Positions 26,655-34,915 of a DNA stretch of 64,000 nucleotides are shown here, piece after piece. Position numbers and translations under genes: made by a program. Each line of letters starts with the position of its first letter. Within the stretch, counting starts at the first letter, position 1. The DNA comes from Rhodanobacteraceae bacterium (lineage in GTDB: Bacteria; Pseudomonadota; Gammaproteobacteria; Xanthomonadales; SZUA-5). Location: assembly GCA_024234055.1 (NCBI GenBank), contig JACKOW010000004.1:1-64000 (forward strand). Reading direction: 5' to 3'. The notes beneath the pieces are model-generated. The model saw nothing but the letters and a program-made list of their open reading frames with translations, was not told where the DNA came from and ran no database searches.

Positions 26655-28901
26655 CTAGAACGCGGCCTTGAACTCGACGCCCCAGATGCGCGGCTCGTTG
26701 AGGAAGCCGGTCAGGTTGTTGAAGTCGATGCCGCCAACGATGATCTCCTCGCCCAGGATGTTGCGGCCGAACGCGGCGACCTCGTACTTGTCGTAGTTCC
26801 AGGTGTAGCCCACCCGCAAGCCGCCTTCCAGCAGGGACTTGCCGCGAAACTCGCTGGCCTCGTACAGGAAGAAGTTGACCTCGCTGCGATAGGCCCAGTC
26901 GGTGTAAACGTAGAACTCGCCGGCGCCCATCGGCACGCCGTACCGGGCCGTGAAATTGCTGATCCACTTCGGCGCATTGGGAAGCGGGTTGCCATCGATC
27001 AGCACGGTGCCTTCGACCGGACCGGCCGGATCCAGCACCTCACAGCCGCCGCCACAGGGCGCAATCGCCAGGTTGCGGTCCTGAATTTCGGTGTCGTTGT
27101 AGCTGGCACCCACGGTCACCAGCAGCGAGTCGGTCAGATAGGCTTCCAGATCCAGCTCGAAACCCTGGCCGACCGACTTGTCGGCGTTGACCAGCGTGTT
27201 GAAGTTCTGCTGGCCACCGACCGCCGTCAGCTGCTGGTTGTCGACCTGGTAGTGGAAGACCGAAAAGCCGATGCGAGCCCGGTTGTCCATCAGATCGGTC
27301 TTGATGCCGGCCTCGAAGGACAGCACGTCTTCGGAGTCGGCGACCGACACCACATCACCGAACAACACCCGACCCTGAATGGACGGCGCCCGGAATCCAC
27401 GGGCAACCCGTGCGTACAGATTGGACTGTTCATTCATGCGGTAAACCGCAGACAGATCCCAGCTGACGTCGCTGTCACTGGTCCGAACGCGCACCGGCGG
27501 CAAGGGACCCACACCCAGGAAAGCCAGCGGCGATTCGAAGCGTTCGGCAACGAAGTTCTTCTTGTCCTTGGTGTAGCGCACACCGGCGCGCAGCACCAGC
27601 TGATCGCTGACCTCGTATTCGCCGGATCCAAACAAGGCCCAGGCTTCATTCTTCTGGCGCTGCCGGGCTGATCCGTTCTCGACATTGCCGGCCAGCGAGT
27701 CGTAGCTGAAGCTGTCGATGGTGATGTCTTCGTCGAACCAGAAGACGCCGGTCTGCCAGTCAAATGCGCCCCAGTCGTTCGACACCAGCCGGAATTCCTG
27801 GGTGATCTGCGAGTGATCCGGCAGACCATCGGCGGATTCCGAGCTGAAGGGAATGACGCCAGGGCCGCTCGGCGGCGCAAAGACGGCGCTGAAGCCGCCA
27901 TCAATGTCGCCGCGACTGTAGGCCTGCGCGTCTTCAAAGCCGGTCACCGAGTGCAGCGTCACCGAGCCGAGATCGAAGCTCAGGCGGGCGCTGCCACCAT
28001 GGGTATCGATGTCCTGCCGGTTGATACCATCCTGGGAAACCTCATAGCGGTCGAAGCCCGGCACCAGGCTGTTTGCACCGGGGCGGATGATGTTGGCGCG
28101 GAAGAGTCGTGCAGAACCGCTCAGGCTGCGGCCATGGACATTGAACAAGGCCCGGCTCGATTCACCCTCGTACAGCGCCTGAATCCGGACAGCGCCATCC
28201 TCATAGCCCTCGAAGCTGCTGGTCGGCCCCGGCGCGTAGGTGTTGTCGACGTAGTCATCGCGGGTCTGAAAAAGCCCGGAGACACGCATCGACACCGTGG
28301 GGCTGAGCGCCCCGCCGATCGCACCCTCGATATTGCCCGAACCGAAGCGTCCGGCACCGATCTGGATATAGCCTTCGCTGGTCTGGCTGGGCTGACGCGA
28401 TTCGAACTTGACCACGCCGGCAGGCGTATTTCGGCCAAAGAGCGTACCCTGCGGGCCGCGCAGCATTTCCACGCGATCCAGATCAAACACCGGGAAACCC
28501 TTCAGAATCGGGTTCTCCTGCACGATTTCGTCATACACCACCGACACCGGCTGCGAGGCATTGAGATCAAAATCGGTATTGCCAAAGCCACGGATGTAAA
28601 AGCGCGGGAAGGTGCGGCCGAAAGACGATTCGATGATCAGGCTGGGCAAGCGGCCGGACAGAAAGCGCACGTCCTCGCCACCGGAGCGGATCACGTCGAG
28701 TTTCTGGTCAGCCACCGTCGTGATCGAAATCGGGACATCCTTCACGTCTTCGACCTTGCGCTGGGCGGTCACCGTGACCGCTTCCAGGGTGGCCACATCA
28801 TCTTCAGCCTGCTCTTGCGCCAGCGCCGGCGCAGACCCCAGAGCAAACAGGATTGCCAGACTCAGCGGGCGCAGGCTGGGCGCATTGGACCGGTTGATCA
28901 T
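26655..28901 (-). CDS. TonB-dependent outer-membrane receptor
   Basis: 748 residues. A signal peptide ends at PALAQ, followed by the TonB-box region (LEAVTVTAQRKVEDVKDVPI), a plug domain (FYIRGFGNTDFDLNASQPVS, DLDRVEMLRGPQGTLFGRNT) and a 22-strand barrel ending in VEFKAAF. Such receptors import siderophores or other large nutrients with energy from TonB. The FGRNTPAG plug type is common in receptors of unknown substrate. ATG 28901 is preceded by GGGGA at seven bases. No TonB or FecIR regulators nearby, so the substrate is not inferable from context. Confidence 0.92.
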   Translation of the reverse strand: MINRSNAPSLRPLSLAILFALGSAPALAQEQAEDDVATLEAVTVTAQRKVEDVKDVPISITTVADQKLDVIRSGGEDVRFLSGRLPSLIIESSFGRTFPRFYIRGFGNTDFDLNASQPVSVVYDEIVQENPILKGFPVFDLDRVEMLRGPQGTLFGRNTPAGVVKFESRQPSQTSEGYIQIGAGRFGSGNIEGAIGGALSPTVSMRVSGLFQTRDDYVDNTYAPGPTSSFEGYEDGAVRIQALYEGESSRALFNVHGRSLSGSARLFRANIIRPGANSLVPGFDRYEVSQDGINRQDIDTHGGSARLSFDLGSVTLHSVTGFEDAQAYSRGDIDGGFSAVFAPPSGPGVIPFSSESADGLPDHSQITQEFRLVSNDWGAFDWQTGVFWFDEDITIDSFSYDSLAGNVENGSARQRQKNEAWALFGSGEYEVSDQLVLRAGVRYTKDKKNFVAERFESPLAFLGVGPLPPVRVRTSDSDVSWDLSAVYRMNEQSNLYARVARGFRAPSIQGRVLFGDVVSVADSEDVLSFEAGIKTDLMDNRARIGFSVFHYQVDNQQLTAVGGQQNFNTLVNADKSVGQGFELDLEAYLTDSLLVTVGASYNDTEIQDRNLAIAPCGGGCEVLDPAGPVEGTVLIDGNPLPNAPKWISNFTARYGVPMGAGEFYVYTDWAYRSEVNFFLYEASEFRGKSLLEGGLRVGYTWNYDKYEVAAFGRNILGEEIIVGGIDFNNLTGFLNEPRIWGVEFKAAF

Positions 28902-29044
28902 GAGTTTCCCCGATATGACAGTGGCGAGTGGGTGGAGCGGACCATGGATGCCCGTTCGGGTTTTGATAACAACAGAAAATTCCACGCGCTGCCACCGCAA
29001 CTCGCTGGTTGCAAACTCGACGCCGATGAGGGGCTAATGCCGGG

Positions 29045-29971
29045 ATGAAATTGCTGCTCACCGGGTCTGCCGGTCGCATCGGTCAGGCCATTCGCGCCGC
29101 ACTTGAGCCCAGTCATTCGCTGATTGGCTTGGACAGGCTTGTCGGCCTGCATACCGATTGCGTCGCGGACATCTCCGACCGCGCCGCTGTACGCAGGGCC
29201 CTCGTCGATGTCGACGCGATCATCCACTGCGCTGCCCTGCACGCACCTCACGTCGGTCTGATCGACGATGCCGAATTCCATCGGATCAATGTACTGGCCA
29301 CGCGGCAGCTGGGCGAACTGGCCCTCGATGCTGGCGTGACACATCTGATCCATACCAGCACGACCGCGCTCTACGGCCACGCGTCGACACCCGACGATGC
29401 CGCTGCGTGGATCGACGAAGACACCGTGCCGCAAGCACGAACCATCTACCATCGCAGCAAGCTCGACGCCGAGGCCGAGCTGGCTCGTTTGTCCGGGCAA
29501 TACGGGCTGCGGGTGACCGTATTGCGCATGTCCCGTTGCTTTCCGGAAGCGGCCAATCTCATGGCCTGCTATCGCTTGCACCGGGGCATCGATGCCCGCG
29601 ACGTCGCCAGCGCCCATGCCTGCGCACTGGCGAGGCGTGGTGACCTGTACGCTCGCTATGTGATTTCCGGGGACACCCCTTTTGAATCCCACGATCGGGT
29701 CGACCTGAAGCACAACGCGGCGGCTGTACTGCACCGGCGGGCGCCACAACTGGTCGAGGCGTTTGCGCGACGCGGCTGGCCGCTGCCGACGACGATAGAC
29801 CGTGTCTATTCACCTGCCAGAGCGATGCGCGATCTCGATTGGCGCCCGCGCTTTGGCCCCGAGGAAGTGCTGCGTCAGTACGACGCCGGATCGCCCGAGG
29901 TACTGGCTCCAGAGCAGGAGCGACCTTGCGTGGCGACCGACAGACCGGATCACGATCTCGATCGCGGATGA
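29045..29971 (+). CDS. NAD-dependent epimerase/dehydratase (extended SDR)
   Basis: 308 residues. The Rossmann motif LLLTGSAGRIGQAIRAAL (GxxGxxG) starts the protein. VDAIIHCAALHAPH, HTSTTALYG and YHRSKLDAEAEL (YxxxK active site) identify an extended SDR acting on a nucleotide sugar or similar. The last 18 residues (QERPCVATDRPDHDLDRG) are encoded by the first REP unit: there the repeat's usual TAG has become CAG (29915-29917), so translation runs into it. The native protein would have ended at about residue 290. The TonB receptor gene is divergent. Confidence 0.88.
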   Translation: MKLLLTGSAGRIGQAIRAALEPSHSLIGLDRLVGLHTDCVADISDRAAVRRALVDVDAIIHCAALHAPHVGLIDDAEFHRINVLATRQLGELALDAGVTHLIHTSTTALYGHASTPDDAAAWIDEDTVPQARTIYHRSKLDAEAELARLSGQYGLRVTVLRMSRCFPEAANLMACYRLHRGIDARDVASAHACALARRGDLYARYVISGDTPFESHDRVDLKHNAAAVLHRRAPQLVEAFARRGWPLPTTIDRVYSPARAMRDLDWRPRFGPEEVLRQYDAGSPEVLAPEQERPCVATDRPDHDLDRG

Positions 29972-30160
29972 ATCCGCTCCCACAGTAGGAGCGACCTTGC
30001 GTCGCGACCGACAGACCGGATCGCGATCTCGATCGCGGATGAATCCGCTCCCACAGTAGGAGCGACCTTGCGTCGCGACCGCGGCGTCCGTCGCGATGCC
30101 AATCGCGGATGAATCCGCTCCCACGGTAGGAGCGACCTTGCGTCGCGACCGCGTGGCCAA
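29914..30160. repeat. Four-unit REP tandem array, 70-71-bp period
   Basis: Units start at 29914, 29985, 30056 and 30126. The first three share CGACAGACCGGAT; the last two match the 25933-26245 array. The first unit has GCAGGAG in place of GTAGGAG, which alters the stop of the SDR gene running into it. Confidence 0.88.
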
Positions 30161-30353
30161 GATCGTGCCATGGGGCAAATTTAGGTCTAAAAGCAGATCG
30201 CAGAGAGCGCAGAGAATCAGCAGAGAGAACGCAGAGAAGAGCAGAGCGTCGAAGTCAGCCAGTCATCAGACAGGCTCTACTCCGTGTGCTCTCTGCTAGT
30301 TCTCCGTGTTCTCTGCGCCAGGCTCTTTCACTCAGCCCGCGTCAGTGCTGGAT
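30056..30353. repeat. Long duplicated module, copy B
   Basis: Collinear partner of 26144-26441. It is followed by a short GGTCGCGCC-type remnant (about 30360-30390) like the first unit of the 32-bp array seen after copy A. Together the copies bracket the TonB receptor and the SDR gene as direct repeats. Confidence 0.88.
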
Positions 30354-30386
30354 ATTCGCGCCGCCAGTCGCGCCACGAAGGTGCTC

Positions 30387-30611
30387 CTACGACAGCAGCG
30401 CCTGCACGGCCTCGATGTCGAAGGGCCAATCGAGCGCTCGGCCGTCGCTGGATTCCACGACCGGGATGCGCAGTCCGTAGGCCGCCCCCAACTCGGGATC
30501 AGCGTCGATATCGATCATGGTGATGATCCGATCGAGCCCGGCCTCATGCAGCATCGCCAGCGCCTGATCGCACAGCTCGCAGTGTTCACGGTGATAAAAC
30601 TGAAGGCGCAT
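30387..30611 (-). CDS. Glutaredoxin-like protein
   Basis: 74 residues. MRLQFYHREHCELCDQALAML carries the CxxC active site (CELC), and GLRIPVVESSDGRALDWPFD the cis-proline. This is the small glutaredoxin/DUF836 type that reduces disulfides or handles glutathione-linked chemistry. Start at 30611 is supported by GGAG six bases before; the longer frame to 30671 overlaps the divergent serine deaminase promoter. The stop lies just beyond repeat module B. Divergent from sdaA, with about 70 bases between starts. Confidence 0.86.
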   Translation of the reverse strand: MRLQFYHREHCELCDQALAMLHEAGLDRIITMIDIDADPELGAAYGLRIPVVESSDGRALDWPFDIEAVQALLS

Positions 30612-30682
30612 CGTCACTCCGTGTTCGCAGCGTGGATTCGCCAAGCATAATCCTCGGCCCCGGACACACACTGAACACCGCC

Positions 30683-32062
30683 ATGGCTGTCAGCGTTTTC
30701 GACTTGTTCAAGATCGGCATCGGCCCGTCTTCCTCGCACACGGTGGGCCCGATGCGCGCCGCCTGCCGCTTTGCCGGGCGGCTGGAAGAGCGTGAAGTGC
30801 TGGATCGTTGCGTGCGCCTGCGCGGTGAGCTCTTTGGCTCCCTGGCCCACACCGGCCGTGGCCACGGCACCGACAAGGCCGTGCTGCTGGGCTTCGAGGG
30901 CTCCGAGCCCGACCAGTGTGATCCGGATCTGATTCCGCAGTCGCTGGAGCGCATCCGCGCCAGCAAACGCCTGAATCTGCTGGGCAAGCACGAGATCCGC
31001 TTCGACGAGAAGACGGATCTGGTGTTCAACAAGCGCCAGAAGTTGCCCTATCACTCGAACGGCATGCGCTTCACCGCCTATGACCAGCACGACGACGTGC
31101 TTTTCACCCGAGACTACTATTCGGTGGGCGGTGGCTTTGTGGTCAACCACGACGAAGCGGCAGCGGATCGGATCGTCCCCGATGCCACGCCCATGCCCTA
31201 CCCTTTTGCCAGCGGCGATGAGTTGCTGGCGCGCTGCGCGGAATCCGGCCAGTCGATTGCGCAGCTGATGTTCCAGAACGAACTGGCCTGGCGCAGCGAG
31301 GCCGACATCCGCAGTGGCCTGCTGACCATCTGGCAAGCCATGCAAGACTGCGTTACGCGTGGGCTGCGCGAAGGCGGCGTGCTGCCGGGCGGGCTCAAGG
31401 TTGTGCGCCGTGCGCCGGCCATGCAGCGCGAGCTGACGGCTCGCCCCGAGGCCAATCTGCGTGACCCGCTGACCATCCTCGACTGGGTCAATCTGTATGC
31501 GCTGGCCGTCAACGAGGAAAACGCCGCCGGTGGTCGTGTGGTCACCGCGCCGACCAACGGTGCTGCCGGCATCGTGCCGGCCGTGCTGCATTACTACGCC
31601 CGCTTCTCTCCCGGCGCCAACGATGAGGGCGTATTGAACTTCCTGCTGACGGCCGGCGCCATCGGCATCCTCTACAAGGAAAACGCCTCGATCTCCGGTG
31701 CCGAGGTGGGCTGTCAGGGCGAGGTTGGCGTGGCCTGTTCGATGGCCGCTGGCGGCTTGACCGCAGCACTGGGCGGCAGCGTGCTGCAGGTCGAGAACGC
31801 CGCCGAGATCGGCATGGAACACAATCTGGGGCTGACTTGCGATCCCATCGGCGGCCTGGTGCAGATTCCCTGTATCGAACGCAATGCCATGGGCGCGGTC
31901 AAGGCCATCAATGCCTCGCGCATGGCCCTGCGCGGTGACGGCAAGCACCATGTGTCGCTCGACAAGGTGATCAAGACCATGCGCGACACCGGCCGCGACA
32001 TGCAGGACAAGTACAAGGAAACCAGTCGCGGCGGCCTGGCTGTGAACGTCATCGAATGCTGA
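30683..32062 (+). CDS. sdaA: L-serine ammonia-lyase (serine deaminase)
   Basis: 459 residues, the single-chain bacterial type that turns L-serine into pyruvate and ammonia using a [4Fe-4S] cluster. Motifs: VFDLFKIGIGPSSSHTVGPM, GSLAHTGRGHGTDKAVLLG, VVTAPTNGAAGIVPAVLHY, and the cluster cysteines in GAEVGCQGEVGVACSM and LTCDPIGGLVQIPCIERN. ATG 30683 places the conserved SVFDLFK at the start. The reverse end overlaps the next gene by 7 bases. Pyruvate produced would feed ppsA-dependent gluconeogenesis a few kb away (known biochemistry; the link is inference). Confidence 0.95.
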   Translation: MAVSVFDLFKIGIGPSSSHTVGPMRAACRFAGRLEEREVLDRCVRLRGELFGSLAHTGRGHGTDKAVLLGFEGSEPDQCDPDLIPQSLERIRASKRLNLLGKHEIRFDEKTDLVFNKRQKLPYHSNGMRFTAYDQHDDVLFTRDYYSVGGGFVVNHDEAAADRIVPDATPMPYPFASGDELLARCAESGQSIAQLMFQNELAWRSEADIRSGLLTIWQAMQDCVTRGLREGGVLPGGLKVVRRAPAMQRELTARPEANLRDPLTILDWVNLYALAVNEENAAGGRVVTAPTNGAAGIVPAVLHYYARFSPGANDEGVLNFLLTAGAIGILYKENASISGAEVGCQGEVGVACSMAAGGLTAALGGSVLQVENAAEIGMEHNLGLTCDPIGGLVQIPCIERNAMGAVKAINASRMALRGDGKHHVSLDKVIKTMRDTGRDMQDKYKETSRGGLAVNVIEC

Positions 32063-33246
32063 GACGTCTGCTCTCGCTGCTGGCCCAGGGCTGGATCATC
32101 CTCGGCATCACGGTACTGCTGCTGTTCGTCAGCGATCAGCTGTTGCGCCAGGTGTTGCCGGCGCCAGCCGGCGACGCGCCCGTGGATGCGGCCCTGCAGG
32201 CGCCACCGCGCGAACAGGCCGACGCGGTCGCGGCTGACGACTGGATCAGTCAGTACTGGCGCGAGCACGCCGCTTCCCGTTACACCGAATGGCACAGCTA
32301 TGTGTACTGGCGCCGTCGCGCCTACGCCGGTGAGCTGATCACGGTCGACGCGAATGGCTTCCGTCGGACCCCGCACGTGCAACCCAGGTCCGAGCGCCGC
32401 ATCTGGCTGTTTGGCGGTTCGACCGTGTGGGGCACCGGCAACCGCGACTCGGGCACGCTGGCGGCGCAACTGGAGCAGATCTACCTGGAACGCGCACCGG
32501 AACTCGGCGTGCGGGTCGACAATTTCGGCGAGTCCGGCTATGTCAGCCGCCAGAGTCTGACGGCCTTCCAGTCGGCGCTGAATTGCCCGGAAGAACCTGC
32601 CGATCTGGCGATCTTCCTCGACGGCGCCAACGACGTCTATGCGGCGCTGCAATCAGGCACCGCCGGCTTGCCCCAGAACGAGGACAATCGCCGCCGCGAA
32701 TTCAACAGCTCCAGGCAGGCCGGGCAACTGCTGCGGGCCTGGCTGTTGCGGCTGGAAGGCATCCTGCGACTGGCGGGCGTGTCGACCGCCACGGTCAACG
32801 AATCGGAATTGCCGACGCTGGCGCAGGCTATCACCAAGCACTATTTCAGCCAGATGAAACAGGCGCAGGCGCTGGCCATTCGCTACAACGTGGAGCTGAT
32901 CTACCTGTGGCAACCCACCGCCTTTGACCGAAGCCCGCCTCGGGGCGACGAGGCTGCCATCGTTGGCGCATCGTCAGCCCTGCATGTGCAGCTGCAGCGA
33001 CTGAGCACGCGGCAGGTATCGACCCTGCACCAGAGAGCGCAGCTGTCGCCGATCCTGCCGCTGGCAGATCTGCCCGCGATTTTCGACGGCAGTAACGACC
33101 CGGTGTTCTTCGATTTCGTGCACCTGTCCGAGGCCGGTCAGCGCATTCTGGCGGAGCAGCTGTACCAACTCAGTGTCGAGAGATTGCGCCAACGCCCGCC
33201 GCGGCAATTGCCTCTGGCTCAGTGCCATGATCGTCCGCTAGGCTAG
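32056..33246 (+). CDS. Membrane-anchored SGNH/GDSL-type hydrolase
   Basis: 396 residues. An N-terminal membrane helix (GWIILGITVLLLFVSDQLL) is followed by an SGNH hydrolase fold: WLFGGSTVWGTGN (nucleophile Ser in block I), NFGESGYVSRQS (block II Gly), LDGANDVYAAL (block III Asn), and FDFVHLSEAGQ (block V Asp-His). The catalytic set looks complete; the substrate is an ester or acetyl group on a lipid, glycan or protein. It overlaps sdaA by seven bases and appears co-transcribed, with no obvious metabolic connection. Confidence 0.85.
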   Translation: MLRRLLSLLAQGWIILGITVLLLFVSDQLLRQVLPAPAGDAPVDAALQAPPREQADAVAADDWISQYWREHAASRYTEWHSYVYWRRRAYAGELITVDANGFRRTPHVQPRSERRIWLFGGSTVWGTGNRDSGTLAAQLEQIYLERAPELGVRVDNFGESGYVSRQSLTAFQSALNCPEEPADLAIFLDGANDVYAALQSGTAGLPQNEDNRRREFNSSRQAGQLLRAWLLRLEGILRLAGVSTATVNESELPTLAQAITKHYFSQMKQAQALAIRYNVELIYLWQPTAFDRSPPRGDEAAIVGASSALHVQLQRLSTRQVSTLHQRAQLSPILPLADLPAIFDGSNDPVFFDFVHLSEAGQRILAEQLYQLSVERLRQRPPRQLPLAQCHDRPLG

Positions 33247-33251
33247 GATCG

Positions 33252-33281
33252 GGTTGTTGGTTGTTGGTTGCTGGTTGTTGG
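33252..33281. repeat. Four GGTTGTT heptamers
   Basis: GGTTGTT occurs at 33252, 33259, 33266 (as GGTTGCT) and 33273 in direct succession. It falls between the hydrolase stop and the peptidase start. Confidence 0.85.
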
Positions 33282-33339
33282 TGGCAGGCGCCAGTCGTCA
33301 GCAGCAAGCGCTGGCGTTTCGTCTGGAGAGTGTTGCGGC

Positions 33340-34572
33340 ATGGGTGTGAGACGCCTGTCAGAAGTCGGCCGAGGGTGCTGCGCAGCGGCTCCCCGGCGCT
33401 CTACGCTGCCCTGGAGGGCGAAGAGCTGCGGCGCCGCTTTGCGGTGCCAGGAGATCAACAGCGGCCGCGCAGGCGCGCGGCCCTCCTCGTCACCAGCCTT
33501 TGGCCTGACGCTGCTGCTCGCCCTGGCGCTGCTGCTGACCGCCGGCAGCGCCTGGTCCAAACGCATCTATTCCTACAAGGATGAACAGGGCGTCTCGCAT
33601 TTCAGCGATCGTCCACCGACCGACGCGACCGGCGAAGTCAGTGAGCAACTGATCAAGGTCGACCCAAAAAAAATGGTATTCCTCCGTGAGGACGGGCCCG
33701 ACACCGACAAGCGTTTCTCGTTGTGGAACGGCTATGGCGGCCCGATCGAAGTCTTGATGCGATTCGCGGCGGCCACCAACGTCGTCAGCGAGCCAGCCCT
33801 GCCCGGATCTCGCGTCATTGCAGCGCAGCAGCATTCGCTCATCCTGCAGGTTCAGCCGATCGATGAAAGGCGTCCGTGGAACTACAGCTTGAGCTATCAC
33901 TACGTCCCCGGAGATCCAGCGGCACAGCCGGACCCGAGTGCGGTTTACCGACTGCCCTTCGGCGCACGGCCTGAGTCCAACGCATTGCGCCTGCTGTTTC
34001 GCAGACCGCTGGCCATGTTGCGCAGTGATCGCCCAATTGGCGAGGTGTTTGAGCTGTTCTGGGCCCTGCGCGCCCTGCACCTGGCAGTGGCACCGCTGGT
34101 CGCGGAATCGCAATCCACTCCGCTGCATGTGGATCAGGGCTTCGGCGGCGAATACAGCCACAAGGACGCCCACAGCTTTCATGCCGTCGATATCGCGATG
34201 GATGAAGGCACGCCCATACGCGCGGCCCGCGCCGGGGTGGTCATGGCGGTGGAAAACGACTTCTACGGTGCCGGCACCGATCTGGCCAAGTTTGGCGACC
34301 GGGCGAACCATATCCGCATCCTGCACAGCGACGGCACCATGGCGGTGTACGCGCATCTGGCACTGGAAAGCGTGATCGTCGGCATCGGCGATCGAGTCCG
34401 CGCTGGCGAACTCATCGCCAAGAGCGGCAACACCGGTTTCTCCTCCGGCCCGCATCTGCATTTCGTGATCCAGCGCAACAGCGGAGGCACGCTGGTATCA
34501 GTGCCCTTTGCCTTCACCGTGAACGGCCAGCGCGTCGAACCCACCCAAGGCAAGATGCTCGGCGGTCAGTAG
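33340..34572 (+). CDS. DUF4124 and M23-family metallopeptidase-like protein
   Basis: About 410 residues from ATG 33340. A hydrophobic signal-like stretch (LTLLLALALLLTAGSAWS) is followed by DUF4124 (KRIYSYKDEQGVSHFSDRPP) and a C-terminal LytM/M23 domain with YSHKDAHSFHAVDIAM, EGTPIRAARAGVV and HLHFVIQ, zinc-site features of peptidoglycan endopeptidases. It probably acts on the cell wall. The start is uncertain: residues 1-58 precede the signal and contain a repeat also found at 24589-24652. A TTG at 33439 would give a normal-length signal peptide. The stretch upstream is repeat-derived. Confidence 0.83.
   Translation: MGVRRLSEVGRGCCAAAPRRSTLPWRAKSCGAALRCQEINSGRAGARPSSSPAFGLTLLLALALLLTAGSAWSKRIYSYKDEQGVSHFSDRPPTDATGEVSEQLIKVDPKKMVFLREDGPDTDKRFSLWNGYGGPIEVLMRFAAATNVVSEPALPGSRVIAAQQHSLILQVQPIDERRPWNYSLSYHYVPGDPAAQPDPSAVYRLPFGARPESNALRLLFRRPLAMLRSDRPIGEVFELFWALRALHLAVAPLVAESQSTPLHVDQGFGGEYSHKDAHSFHAVDIAMDEGTPIRAARAGVVMAVENDFYGAGTDLAKFGDRANHIRILHSDGTMAVYAHLALESVIVGIGDRVRAGELIAKSGNTGFSSGPHLHFVIQRNSGGTLVSVPFAFTVNGQRVEPTQGKMLGGQ
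33426..33488. repeat. Dispersed repeat inside the M23 start region
   Basis: 63 bp that matches 24589-24652 on the opposite strand with one indel and two substitutions. Contains the palindrome GGCCGCGCAGGCGCGCGGCC. It encodes residues about 30-50 of the longest reading of the peptidase gene. Confidence 0.85.
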
Positions 34573-34915
34573 GGCGAAACTCGCTCGCAATAGCCGCACG
34601 CATGGAACCCCTGGATTACTTCCCCCGGATCAAGTCCGGGGTCGCAAAGACACCAGTCCATCACCCATGTGCCGAAGTAGGCCGGGTCCGCGCGCCCTGG
34701 CGCTTGGGCCTTGTGCAAAGACGGCAAGCGCGCGGCGCCCGGCGAACCAGGCCGCGGCCGCCGGCGCGAACCACCGACGACGCATGACCCGATCCGCCGC
34801 GCGCCGGAGCCGCGCTACTGCGGGAGGCACCGCAGCCGCGGCCGCAAGCGGCCTCTCTCAGCGCCGCTCCGAAGCGCTCGACGCACTCTTGACGCCAATA
34901 CAATCTGCCCCGCTC
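34573..34915. other. Intergenic, GC-rich, no gene seen
   Basis: Contains a hairpin CCCCGGA-TCAAG-TCCGGGG (around 34624-34642) and an Arg/Ala-rich frame of no recognisable nature, typical of high-GC non-coding DNA. The hairpin has no T-run and may or may not end the peptidase transcript. Confidence 0.5.

Noticed and set aside
30614..31951. 445-codon open frame antisense to sdaA
   Set aside because: sdaA is certain by cluster cysteines and length; the antisense frame is a shadow.
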